A DNA stretch of 64,000 bases from Dehalococcoidales bacterium (GTDB lineage Bacteria > Chloroflexota > Dehalococcoidia > Dehalococcoidales > UBA2162). A model generated the notes under the pieces. The model ran no database searches. It was not told the DNA's origin and worked only from the letters and a program-made list of their open reading frames with translations. The translations under genes were made by a program, and so were the position numbers. Positions 16,855 to 24,598 of this stretch are shown here, in pieces. The stretch's first letter is position 1. The number at the start of each line of letters is the position of its first letter. Location: contig JAFGCW010000012.1 of assembly GCA_016932435.1 (NCBI GenBank), forward strand, positions 9,155 to 73,154. The letters run 5' to 3'.

Positions 16855-18126
16855 TTATGCTTTCAAAATATCATGTTCTGTCTGCAGGGTAGCAAACAGG
16901 TCGTCAACTGTCTCCGCCCTGCGAATAAGCTCAACCGAACCGTCGGTATGCAAAAGCAGTTCCTTCGGTCTCAACCAGCCGTTGTAATTTCCGCCCATGG
17001 CGTAGCAATGCGCGCCGGTATCATGTTGTACCATAATATCGCCGATTTCCGTTTTCGGAAGCAGGCGCTGCCTGGCGAATTTATCATTGTTCTCGCACAG
17101 CGGACCACAGACATCTACGACTTCGTCATCACCGCTTCTCGGTGTTCCCGAAGGATCGAGGATGGTGATATGGTGGTACGCTTCGTATATCGCTGGTCTC
17201 GGATTTGCCGCCATCGTAGGAGCGTTTACCCCGACGTACTCTCGGTACTTGGACATCCGGTTGATGACTGATGCTACCAGGACGCCGTGAGGTCCGGTGG
17301 CATACCTGCCGCATTCCATGTACAGTTTCGGCCTGTATCCGGCTTTCTCACTGAATTCATTTATCAACACGGCGGCTTCTTCTGCCAGTCCGTGCATATT
17401 AAATACATTATCCTCCGGCTGATAGGGGATACCAACGCCGCCGCCGATATTGAAAAACTCGAAGGATATTCCCAATTCTTTGGTGACGTTCTCCATCACT
17501 TCCAGCAGCATCCTGACCGTTTCAACCATGTACAGGTAGTCGCGCTCGTTGGAGATGAGCATGGTATGGATTCCAAAGCGGCTGGCCCCACGCTCTTTCG
17601 CCATACGGTAGGCATCAATGATCTGGTCGTTTCTGACTCCCCACTTGGATTCGATGGGATTACCCATGAATCCCGAGCCGGTGCGCCGTTCGCCGGGATT
17701 ATACCTAAAGCATATCATGTCCGGCATCTCAGGCACTTTATTGACCAGGCTGATATCATCAAGGTTCAGAATACACCCGTCTCCGGCCAGGGCGAGTTCG
17801 AATAACTCCGGAGAGGTATTGTTCGAGGTAAGGATGATGTCCTCACCGGCAAATTTACACTGCCTGGCCATTATCAGTTCAGAGGTCGAGCTGCAGTCCA
17901 GCCCGAAGCCAAGTTTTTTCATAATATCCAGGATTGCCGGGTTCGGCAGAGCTTTCACAGCGAAGAATTCCTTGAAACCATGGACGTCTTTGAATTCCGA
18001 TTTCCAGTTTTCAGCAGTATCGATGATTCCCTGTTCATCATAGATATGAAACGGGGTGCCGAAATGCTTTATTATGCCGGGTAATTTCGGGAATAAGCGT
18101 TCTTCGAAAGCTCCGGACATCGGCAT
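16855..18126 (-). CDS. PLP-dependent fold-type III decarboxylase, diaminopimelate/ornithine decarboxylase family
   Basis: I choose ATG at 18126 (423 residues) because AAGGAG precedes it at a good distance; the longer frame from 18159 lacks one. The alanine-racemase-like barrel has the PLP lysine in FAVKALPNP, GLDCSSTSEL, GGGVGIPY and MECGRYATGP. The C-terminal domain has CGPLCENNDKF, an acidic-Cys motif typical of DAP decarboxylases, and an HDTGAHCYAMGGNYNGWLRP segment where DapDC has AGAYxxxxxSxYN. Substitutions around this last motif leave the substrate open: meso-diaminopimelate, or a related amino acid. It lies inside the attenuator-controlled operon. Confidence 0.85.
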   Translation of the reverse strand: MPMSGAFEERLFPKLPGIIKHFGTPFHIYDEQGIIDTAENWKSEFKDVHGFKEFFAVKALPNPAILDIMKKLGFGLDCSSTSELIMARQCKFAGEDIILTSNNTSPELFELALAGDGCILNLDDISLVNKVPEMPDMICFRYNPGERRTGSGFMGNPIESKWGVRNDQIIDAYRMAKERGASRFGIHTMLISNERDYLYMVETVRMLLEVMENVTKELGISFEFFNIGGGVGIPYQPEDNVFNMHGLAEEAAVLINEFSEKAGYRPKLYMECGRYATGPHGVLVASVINRMSKYREYVGVNAPTMAANPRPAIYEAYHHITILDPSGTPRSGDDEVVDVCGPLCENNDKFARQRLLPKTEIGDIMVQHDTGAHCYAMGGNYNGWLRPKELLLHTDGSVELIRRAETVDDLFATLQTEHDILKA

Positions 18127-18177
18127 ATTCTTTTCTCCTTCTTCGTTTTCAGGAGTCATTCTGAGTCCCTGATGAAC

Positions 18178-18795
18178 TCAGGACGAAGAATCTCCTTTAT
18201 TTTCAGGTATTATATTTCCTGTACCTGTAGATTCCCGCTTTCGCGGGAATGACAAAGGTGGTATGAGCGAGAACATCACGGCATCGGTCGGTTTTCCGTG
18301 TTGTTCTAATCTGTTTCTAAGTATACCTTCCCTTGTCGCGCCTGACTTCTCTGCGACACGCTGGCTGGCTATATTATCGACGTCGACGACGATCTCGATC
18401 CTCTTGAGATTCAGTTCACTGATACCGAAATCGGCCAGCAGCAGAGTTGTTGTGGTGGCGACCCCTTTTCCGGTAGCGCTTGTCCGCACCCAGTACCCGA
18501 GATTGGCTATATCAGGCCCTCTATGAATACCGTTCAAGCCACATCCTCCAAGGTACCTGTCTGTGGTTGCATCCCTGATTGTGAAATCATATGATGTTCC
18601 CTTTTCCCAATGTTCCGGTCGCAAAGCTATCCAGTCGCGACTTTCCTGTATGGAATAATCCGGGTGGCACCAGGGCATCCAGGGCGTCATTTCAGGTATG
18701 GATTCCCTGGCCGCTTCGAATAACGCATCGACATCCTCGCCCCGGTAGGGACGAAGGGTGATTATTCCATTTGTAAGTTCGATATTTCTGTCCAT
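18178..18795 (-). CDS. RimJ/RimL-type GNAT acetyltransferase with repeat-derived C-terminal tail
   Basis: This is a 205-residue GNAT of the RimJ/RimL ribosomal-protein type, with ITLRPYRGEDVDALFEAA at the N-terminus, LGYWVRTSATGKGVAT for acetyl-CoA binding and IEIVVDVDNIASQRVAEK near the end. The usual end of the family falls near AVMFSLIPPL. The last 25 or so residues, including FPRKREST, are translated from a dispersed hairpin repeat at 18229-18255 and are probably not functional. It is the first gene after the attenuator terminator and lies about 50 bases upstream of the PLP decarboxylase. Confidence 0.85.
   Translation of the reverse strand: MDRNIELTNGIITLRPYRGEDVDALFEAARESIPEMTPWMPWCHPDYSIQESRDWIALRPEHWEKGTSYDFTIRDATTDRYLGGCGLNGIHRGPDIANLGYWVRTSATGKGVATTTTLLLADFGISELNLKRIEIVVDVDNIASQRVAEKSGATREGILRNRLEQHGKPTDAVMFSLIPPLSFPRKRESTGTGNIIPENKGDSSS
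18229..18255. repeat. Dispersed hairpin repeat inside a coding 3' end
   Basis: The palindrome ATTCCCGCTTTCGCGGGAAT is followed by GACA, matching the left arm of the element at 10922-11014. It extends the reading frame of the GNAT gene at 18178-18795. Confidence 0.7.
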
Positions 18796-18818
18796 TATCT
18801 ATTCCGTAATCAGGATAT

Positions 18819-18850
18819 AAAAAAACCCGGAACGTTTACTTGTTCCCGGG
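18819..18850 (-). terminator. Attenuator terminator ahead of the aroF-containing operon
   Basis: On the minus strand, CCCGGGAAC pairs with GTTCCGGG (eight pairs and one bulged G) around an eight-base loop, followed by seven T residues. It lies 36 bases after the leader-peptide stop codon and about 25 bases before the first operon gene, as expected for transcription attenuation. Confidence 0.75.
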
Positions 18851-18917
18851 CTTGGCGATTTTTCTTATCCTTCTTATTCTTTGGTTTTAATGTTCCCAAA
18901 CTGGAAACCGCCAGCCC
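18848..18917 (-). promoter_or_regulatory. Predicted antiterminator pairing
   Basis: The leader-mRNA segment GGGCUGGCG (18917-18909, codons 23-25 of the leader peptide) can pair with CGCCAAGCCC (18857-18848): nine pairs with one bulged A. The second segment includes the first three bases of the terminator stem, so the two structures exclude each other. A ribosome stalled at the upstream aromatic codons would leave the antiterminator free to form. Confidence 0.6.
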
Positions 18918-18982
18918 TCCGGATACTTGTAGGTCCAGAAATAAAAACTAAATCCGAAGTGCAGTTTCCTGTTTACAGTCAT
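18887..18982 (-). CDS. Aromatic-rich leader peptide (31 residues) of an attenuator
   Basis: This small frame is preceded by AAGGA eight bases before its ATG and by a consensus promoter. Eleven of its 31 residues are aromatic: Phe at 9, 11, 13, 15 and 26; Tyr at 14, 18 and 20; Trp at 16, 24 and 29. The core reads FGFSFYFWTYKY. Downstream come a terminator hairpin and an operon that ends with DAHP synthase, the entry enzyme of aromatic biosynthesis. This matches the logic of the E. coli phe and trp leaders: scarcity of charged tRNA stalls the ribosome in the aromatic block and allows antitermination. It has no similarity I recognise to a functional protein. Confidence 0.75.
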   Translation of the reverse strand: MTVNRKLHFGFSFYFWTYKYPEGWRFPVWEH

Positions 18983-19004
18983 TGTTTAATCCTTAACAAA
19001 TTTG

Positions 19005-19033
19005 ATTATAGTATGTGTGAGTTCGAATGTCAA
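19005..19033 (-). promoter_or_regulatory. Consensus sigma-70 promoter of the leader/aroF operon
   Basis: On the minus strand the sequence reads TTGACA, 17 bases, TATAAT: both hexamers are perfect consensus with ideal spacing. Transcription would begin near 18998, about 16 bases before the leader-peptide ATG. Confidence 0.85.
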
Positions 19034-19137
19034 TCAGTGAAGCTAATCAATTCGGGTGATTTTCTGTGCTTACTACCTTCTATGCAACGCAGTATTTTTA
19101 TCGTAGATGGATCTTGATCTTACTCTCGCGGAGAAAC

Positions 19138-19368
19138 TTAGTTACCCGGGGTGATTGGTTGCGTGAGAAGTATACGATATATTGAGTGAGTAGTCAGGGC
19201 TTTTTCTCTCGTAATTTCTTTTATAGTAATTTCTTCTTCACCGGATATCTTATTTTCGAGTACGGAAATTCGTTCTTTTAACTTTATTATCTCTGCTTTA
19301 GCATTATAATACTCTACAATTACCATTGAAGGTAAGGTGCGTTTTTCTACACAATCCATTTTAGGCAA
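19138..19368 (-). CDS. Small coiled-coil protein, possibly truncated
   Basis: The 76-residue frame contains a heptad-like helix (EIIKLKERISVLENKIS) followed by EEEITIKEITREKA. The second phrase loosely resembles small coiled-coil regulators with a VxREIxREEAK pattern, which normally continue into a winged-helix region that is absent here. ATG four codons in, at 19359, is the better start; no strong ribosome-binding site is seen. It adjoins a zone of decayed genes and may itself be a remnant. No function is assigned. Confidence 0.35.
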   Translation of the reverse strand: MPKMDCVEKRTLPSMVIVEYYNAKAEIIKLKERISVLENKISGEEEITIKEITREKALTTHSIYRILLTQPITPGN

Positions 19369-19407
19369 TTGTCAAAAAAAGTCAATATCTGAACTAAACA
19401 GTTCTTT

Positions 19408-19590
19408 CTATATTTCACGGTATAGCGTCCGCACGTATTCTTCGAATCCCAGTTTGCCCCAGAAGGAACGTGAGACGAGGTTTTTCGAGGTGATATCTAG
19501 TTCGATGCGGTCCATGCCTTTCGACTTGAACCATTTCAGTATCTCGTTGAACATCTTCTCTCCGACACCGCTGCGGCGGTATTTCTCGGT
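19408..19590 (-). pseudogene. Duplicated C-terminal fragment of a GNAT acetyltransferase
   Basis: About 180 bases are nearly identical to the 3' end of the intact GNAT gene at 21209-21679. The translated fragment includes RRSGVGEKMF, WFKSKGMDRIELDITSKN and FWGKLGFEEYVRTLY and ends in TAG. It lacks the first two-thirds of the protein and any start, and its left edge abuts a second broken gene at 19595. It looks like a partial duplication. Confidence 0.8.
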
Positions 19591-19594
19591 GTTT

Positions 19595-19882
19595 TTATCG
19601 TTTGAAATGTATTAATGTAACACTCGATGTTGCTATTCAGCCAATTCCTACAATACCAATAATGCTGGCAATACCTGTAGTATTTTCTCCGAGAATATCA
19701 CCATCAAACATAAAAAAAGCAGCAGTCAATGCTAAAACAAGTCCTGTTATAAATACTGGTAAGAATGACTATTGTTTTCTGATGATAGGCTGTTTTATTA
19801 TCTCCCAGTTACGTAATGCAAGAAAAACTACTGATACTAATATCAGAGCTATTATTATGATAACCGGTAGACCTTTGCCCAT
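19595..19882 (-). pseudogene. Small membrane protein gene with two in-frame stops
   Basis: From ATG 19882 one frame runs about 95 codons to a TAA at 19595 and encodes two or three hydrophobic helices (PVIIIIALILVSVVFLAL, FITGLVLALTAAFFMF, GIASIIGIVGIG). It is interrupted by a TAG after about 37 codons and by a TGA after about 82. The hydrophobic pattern continues smoothly across the first stop, so I read it as a decaying gene of unknown function. The TGA is not followed by an obvious SECIS hairpin. Confidence 0.6.
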
Positions 19883-19950
19883 TTCTAAACTTCATTCTTG
19901 AGAATAAACATCAGGTTTCCTGTTATACACTGATGTAAGGGGTGAGAAAA

Positions 19951-20277
19951 TCAATCATTAAAATCTTTAAAAAGCTGTTTCATTGTGATAGCATAATCCC
20001 GGAAAGCTTGCCTTCCTCGCGAACTCAATTTTAAGGTAGTATTCGGTCTTTTCCCCTTGAAGGTCTTCTCTACCTCCAGATACCCGGCTTCTTCCAGTTT
20101 ACTGATATGCCCCGACAGGTTTCCCCAGGTTAAATCGGTTTGGTTCATCAGAAAAGTAAAATTCACGCTTTCAACCACATAAAGCAAGGACATTACCATC
20201 AGACGTACAGGCTCATGGACAATCCGGTCAATCTCAGCCAGGGAGGAAAGTTCGGTGTTTTTAGCTTCCTTATTCAT
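19951..20277 (-). CDS. Winged-helix transcriptional regulator (ArsR/HTH_34-like)
   Basis: I choose ATG 20277 (108 residues), which overlaps the stop of the preceding gene by eight bases, instead of the longer frame from 20337. The protein is a compact winged helix: a first helix (IDRIVHEPVRLMVMSLL), a recognition region (DLTWGNLSGHISKLEEAGYLEVEK) and a wing (GKRPNTTLKLSSRGRQAF). This matches the 'transcriptional regulator, winged-helix DNA-binding' group (PF13601). Translational coupling to the membrane protein gene suggests that it controls that gene or acts with it. Confidence 0.85.
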   Translation of the reverse strand: MNKEAKNTELSSLAEIDRIVHEPVRLMVMSLLYVVESVNFTFLMNQTDLTWGNLSGHISKLEEAGYLEVEKTFKGKRPNTTLKLSSRGRQAFRDYAITMKQLFKDFND

Positions 20278-20923
20278 GATCGGAATCCTTCTCGTGCAGA
20301 GGGTATTTTCGCAGGAAACGTACGAATAGCACCGCACCTGGTAAAGCGATCAATATACCGATAATAATCGCATAGATCGGCTGGTTTAGCAGGATCATGA
20401 GAAACACAGCCAGGGCCATCATTACTCCTATGAAATAGCCACGTGGAAAATCAATGAAGTAAGCTATAAGAATCATACTCGGTCCAACAAAGAGAGACCC
20501 GATGGTAGCGACAGCCAGATCCATGGCATTCTTTTCCTTGAGGAAGGTATTCACCATATCGCCGAATTCCGGATTTCTCCATGATATAAACTGGATTACC
20601 AGAAATAAGATTTGAATTAATATTACTGCTCCGAGGACGATGAGCATGGTCTTCTTTCGCCTTGCACGTTTTTCTCCAAACTTAACCTGACCCATGCGCG
20701 GTAAGGTGATGAACCTCTTGCCTGCCCAGAATAGAGCATAAACCCCAATCAGGGATATTGACAACAGAACTATATTTAACGGGCTATATCCTGTTGCAGG
20801 TCTATAGAGAAAGATTGATATGCAAATAACGATGAGGCCAAAATACAGATCCCACAATCCATCCTGATAGGTAGAGCGAAAAGCCTTGCGTTCCAATTCT
20901 TTGAGAGTAATCCTGTTCATCAT
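20270..20923 (-). CDS. Multi-pass membrane protein of unknown function
   Basis: The 217-residue protein has about six hydrophobic segments, in two groups separated by a basic stretch (GEKRARRKKTM), and a charged N-terminus (LKELERKAFRSTYQDGLWDLYFG) common in a family of bacterial integral-membrane proteins paired with small winged-helix regulators. No enzymatic motif is visible. It is transcribed from a good promoter just upstream and is coupled to the regulator at 19951-20277. A function such as sensing or lipid handling cannot be assigned. Confidence 0.75.
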   Translation of the reverse strand: MMNRITLKELERKAFRSTYQDGLWDLYFGLIVICISIFLYRPATGYSPLNIVLLSISLIGVYALFWAGKRFITLPRMGQVKFGEKRARRKKTMLIVLGAVILIQILFLVIQFISWRNPEFGDMVNTFLKEKNAMDLAVATIGSLFVGPSMILIAYFIDFPRGYFIGVMMALAVFLMILLNQPIYAIIIGILIALPGAVLFVRFLRKYPLHEKDSDHE

Positions 20924-20972
20924 ATTAATTACCTTTGTGTCATAGTTAACATTGTGATATAAAGATATTTAT

Positions 20973-21000
20973 ATTATAGCATAATCTATGACGTTGTCAA
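20973..21000 (-). promoter_or_regulatory. Sigma-70 promoter of the membrane protein/regulator pair
   Basis: On the minus strand the sequence reads TTGACA, 16 bases, TATAAT, about 50 bases before the ATG at 20923. The rest of the 20924-21208 spacer shows nothing else I can name. Confidence 0.75.
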
Positions 21001-21208
21001 GAGGAAAATATATACTCGATGTGTGTGCTGCCATACACATAGCCACCTGATTCTGTTTTATTTTTATATCTGGTTAGATGAACTCATCAAGTAAGACGAA
21101 CCGTGTTGAGATACACAGGACGATCCCGATTAAGGTTCTGTAAAAAAAGAAAGTACAATCTGTTAGGCGGATTATTAGATCGTCTTATCACGCAGCGACT
21201 CAGATTGT

Positions 21209-21679
21209 TTAGATATTCAGGTAAAGCGTCCGCACGTATTCCTCGAAGCCGAGTTTACCCCAGAAGGAACTTGAGATGTAGTTTTTAGAGGTGATGTCGA
21301 GTTCGATGCGGTCCATGCCTTTCGACTTGAACCATTTCAGTATCTGGTTGAACATCTGCTCTCCGACACCGGTGCGGCGGTAGTTCTCGGTGACTGCCAC
21401 ATGGTGAATATATCCGTATTCGGTACGGGTGGAGCCATGTGGCGGGTCTTTGATTTCCGATATGGAATATCCTATTACCTCATCTCCATCCAAGGCAACC
21501 AGGACAAGCCCTTTGTCCGATGCCATTAACGGCTTCGTCTGTTCCTCCCGCTGACCGTCCTCCGCTTCTTCGTTGGGCATCCAGATCGGTTCGATATCGA
21601 TATGAAACTGGATGAATTCTTTCCAGAGACGGGTAATATCGGGTATATGCTTTTCTTCGGCTTCAACAATCTTTATCAC
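21209..21679 (-). CDS. GNAT family N-acetyltransferase
   Basis: The best start is GTG 21679 (156 residues): AAAGGAG lies eight bases before it, while the frame from 21736 has none. The protein has a standard GNAT fold with IVEAEEKHIPDITRLW at the start, YIHHVAVTENYRRTGVGEQMF for acetyl-CoA binding and FWGKLGFEEYVRTLYL at the end. A nearly identical copy of its last 60 codons lies at 19408-19590. The substrate is unknown. Confidence 0.88.
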   Translation of the reverse strand: MIKIVEAEEKHIPDITRLWKEFIQFHIDIEPIWMPNEEAEDGQREEQTKPLMASDKGLVLVALDGDEVIGYSISEIKDPPHGSTRTEYGYIHHVAVTENYRRTGVGEQMFNQILKWFKSKGMDRIELDITSKNYISSSFWGKLGFEEYVRTLYLNI

Positions 21680-21749
21680 GGATGTTCTCCTTTGGGTTAA
21701 CCGTTGAATTTTATAACAGGATTGGCTGTTCAGCAACTATGTGCTAATG

Positions 21750-21779
21750 AAAAAAGGGAGTGCCGTTCGGCACTCCCTC
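21750..21779 (-). terminator. Rho-independent terminator of the selenoprotein gene
   Basis: A perfect GGGAGTGCC / GGCACTCCC stem with loop GAAC is followed on the minus strand by six T residues. It sits 37 bases after the stop codon at 21816. Confidence 0.85.
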
Positions 21780-21815
21780 TAGGATTTAGAAATTAGTATT
21801 TAGGATTTCCCGCTG

Positions 21816-23543
21816 TTATCTCCAGGCGTCGATGCTGAAGATGGGCGCGTCATCGAGTTTACCGTGGCGACCGCACATCTCCAGACACATCTCTTCGTCT
21901 CCGCCCCCGACGATGATGAAGCAGTCTGTAGGTTCGTCTACCACCGGAACCATATAGTCCTCGTCGAGTTCCTTCCAGCGTTTGCCGGATGTTTTCTCAA
22001 TACCTAGCCAGCCGTTGGTTCCTTCATCAGGCCATGAGCGCAGCCTGTATTTATGCAGCGGCTCCTTGCTTTTCTCCCAGAGCCAGTCATACACTTCTTC
22101 TTTCGACTTGAAGCCTATTTCGTAAAGGTGCTGGGCCATTTCAGGCACCATGACGAAGGTATAGCCACCTTCTCTGCCGGCCCAGAGTTCCGGGACGAGA
22201 TATTCAAGCCAGTTGTGCGGGCCGGGTACGCCCTTGACGTCCATGCGTCTTGCCATTCCGCCGTGTCCACTTTTCTGGAATGCCCGGTAACCGCCGGGTG
22301 AAAACTGGTTGCCTACTACATAACCGCCGGAGTTCATAACGAACAGTACACTCTCATCCTTCTTGAAACCATATTCTTCGTTGATCCCCTTCCACCCGGG
22401 CGGCAGGGCTTCTCCATTCTCGGCAAAGCAGCAGCCGCCGGAATTGAACGGGCTGCCGATGCTGTTCATACGGTTTACGCCGGGTGTCGCCCCGCCAAGG
22501 TTTTTAGCCATAAGCTGGTAGGCGCGACCGATAGGCATATTTGCCGGGCTGCCTGGGTCGAGCATTCCGACGCCGAAATTCATACCTATCTCCCTGGCAT
22601 ATGGTCCGCTGACGCAGCACCACTGGCCGAAGAACGTGGTTGTCCCGGTACCGCATCCTGATTCGGCCATCGCCAGTACGACAGGTAAATGTTCCGGTTT
22701 ACAGCCTGCCATAACAGCATTCACTGCGACCTTTTCCACAGTAGCCGTTCTCTCCATAGGAATGAAACGGACTACTTTACCCTGATTTCCCAGCCGGTCG
22801 AGCTGGTAGGTGATAATCTCGCCCGGGTCATGGCTGGTGCCTTTCAGCATTTCAGCAACGCGTTCCTCGGTCGGGAGGACTATCGGAAGGCCGTCGGTAT
22901 AGACGGAGATCGGGGCATTCAACGGATGTGGAATATATTCGGTCTTGTAGTATATTTTCTCCGCTTCCTCCATCGTGCCCTGGAATAGCGTTCTTTCGAA
23001 TGGAGGATTGTGCATACCCTCTTCTTTTTCCTCTTCGGTCAAAGGTCTGGTCAGCATTTCAAGCATTGGTTCCATGAAGTTATCGACGTCCATTTCACCG
23101 TGAACCGTTCGTGATGCAGCGATGAAACGGAGTTTCGGAACGCCATAGGTTAATGCGTTCTGTTTGACCATTTCATGCTGGTCTTCAAGATCGACTATCA
23201 CGGTCGGGATACCTGCTTTTTCGAGCCTCGTAATATAGGGCAACTGCCCCCATACGGCGCCGCTTCACCAGGTGACGGCGAGTATCACCGCGTCGGTTGT
23301 TTTTTCCTCCTCCTCGGTGAGGTAGACCGGAGTAGGGGTGTAGGACTTTTTCATCGTCCAGTTCACGTTGGGGTATTTCTCCCGCAGCTTTTTCTCAAGG
23401 GGCAGGGTAATATCGGGTTCTCCGGTAACGCTTAAATGGATCGTTTTTCCATCGAGTGTGTCCAGTCGGGGCGCCAGCGGATAAAGCTTCGTGGGCATCT
23501 GGGTTCCAACCGGACTGAGGAACTTGTATGTTTTTTCTGCCAT
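21816..23543 (-). CDS. Probable selenoprotein, UGSC-like (glycine-reductase-related) family, Sec at residue 93
   Basis: Two apparent genes (23265-23543 and 21816-23243) are in the same frame, separated only by one TGA at 23265-23267. Read through as selenocysteine, they give one 575-residue protein. The start ATG 23543 follows AGAAGGAG. Around the Sec codon the protein reads VILAVTW-U-SGAVWGQLPY and then LEKAGIPTVIV. This is the same layout as UGSC-motif (seleno)proteins, where a Sec or Cys precedes a helix and a GIPTV strand. A hairpin fitting the bacterial SECIS rules follows at once (23229-23256). The downstream half contains paired cysteines (WCCVSG, GGCCFAENG) and an IVGGGDEE motif near the end. 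Substrate and electron partners are unknown; reductive cleavage chemistry is inferred from the family. Confidence 0.8.
23229..23256 (-). promoter_or_regulatory. SECIS-like hairpin downstream of in-frame UGA
   Basis: In the mRNA, CGUAUGGGGGC pairs with GCCCUAUAUUACG around the loop AGUU: eleven pairs (two G-U) with two single-base bulges. The loop starts 19 bases after the UGA and has G as its second base. Both agree with published bacterial SECIS criteria (loop 16-37 bases from UGA, G in the first two loop positions). Confidence 0.65.
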
Positions 23544-23572
23544 CTCGGTTCTCCTTCTCTTCTTATACAAAA

Positions 23573-23601
23573 ATGGTAACAAAGACGATAATATTAGTCA
23601 A
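23573..23601 (-). promoter_or_regulatory. Possible promoter of the selenoprotein gene
   Basis: The minus strand reads TTGACT, 17 bases, TACCAT: a good -35 and a mediocre -10, about 30 bases before the ATG at 23543. Confidence 0.4.
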
Positions 23602-23756
23602 TTATTATCGTCTCGACCGAAACGAATGTAATTACAGGCATCCGCCTTGTTACATTTATCTCCTGAGTATATAATCTTTTCACCATTATATGCTTGCCGT
23701 CGATAAAATAACAGTAGTCATACTGCAATGATAGAGCTGCTGAAGGAAGTGGTGAA

Positions 23757-24575
23757 ATGATCGATGATGTTTCCGACATCCGCTCATTTTATGACAGGAA
23801 TGTGGAAAACGAACAAAGCAGGCTGGAACGGCATCCGGTTGAAAGAGATGTCACCTGGCGCTTCTTGGACAAATACCTTCCTCCCAGTGGGAAAATACTC
23901 GAAGTCGGCGCAGCTACCGGGGCATATCCTGTACCTTTAGCGAAAAAAGGATACTCCGTTACTGCCGTCGACTTTTCGCCGAATCAGATAGAGAAGTGTA
24001 AAGACAGGATACTGGAACTCGGACTTAGAAACAGGGTGACGTGCCTGGTTGCTGACGTGCGTGATCTGTCAAAGGTTACGGATAACGATTTTGACGCAGT
24101 TCTCCTCCTCGGTCCGCTGTATCACCTGGTAGAGGAAGAGGACAGGAAACTGGCGTTAAGCGAAGCCTATGGGAAGATGAAGCCGGAAGGTGTTATATTT
24201 TCCGCCTTTATCAGTCGGTATGGCTTCTGGTCGGAAGTTATGCATACGATACCTCATTATATCGAATATGAGGAGGATGTCAGGTCGGTCCTTGAAGGTG
24301 GGAAAGATCTTGAGATGCCTTCGTGGGGTCCGGGTGGTTTCAGAGCGTACTTTGCCACTGTACCGGAAATATACAAGCTTCATGAAGAGCAGGGATTTGA
24401 GACCCTGTCGGTAGCCGGCGTCGAACCTGCAGGCATAGCGGCAGACGAACAGTATAAGAAACTCACCGATAAGCAGCGGGAACTCTGGCTGGACCTGATG
24501 TTTGAAATCAGCACCGAACCGTCGCTTGCCGGAGCTTCCAGTCATATTCTCTACGTTGGTAAAAAAGTTAGCTGA
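23757..24575 (+). CDS. Class I SAM-dependent methyltransferase
   Basis: The 272-residue protein has the SAM-binding motif ILEVGAATGAYPVPLAKKG (about residues 44-62), acidic VTAVDFS after the second strand, CLVADVRDL, and the post-motif DAVLLLGPLYHL. This is the UbiE/Methyltransf_25 pattern. The substrate-binding C-terminal part is longer than in minimal members. GAAGGAAG precedes the ATG. It is divergent from the selenoprotein gene and 23 bases before an SDR gene that probably shares its transcript. Confidence 0.88.
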   Translation: MIDDVSDIRSFYDRNVENEQSRLERHPVERDVTWRFLDKYLPPSGKILEVGAATGAYPVPLAKKGYSVTAVDFSPNQIEKCKDRILELGLRNRVTCLVADVRDLSKVTDNDFDAVLLLGPLYHLVEEEDRKLALSEAYGKMKPEGVIFSAFISRYGFWSEVMHTIPHYIEYEEDVRSVLEGGKDLEMPSWGPGGFRAYFATVPEIYKLHEEQGFETLSVAGVEPAGIAADEQYKKLTDKQRELWLDLMFEISTEPSLAGASSHILYVGKKVS

Positions 24576-24598
24576 TTATAGGAAAGGAGTCTGAATAT

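Noticed and set aside
19595..19882. Second selenoprotein via the TGA in the small membrane-protein frame
   Set aside because: The frame also holds a TAG, and I see no hairpin fitting SECIS rules after the TGA; gene decay explains both stops.
21816..23243. A stand-alone 475-codon gene starting at TTG 23243
   Set aside because: It shares the frame of the upstream piece, has no ribosome-binding site and would begin in the middle of a conserved region; one selenoprotein read through the TGA is the simpler reading.
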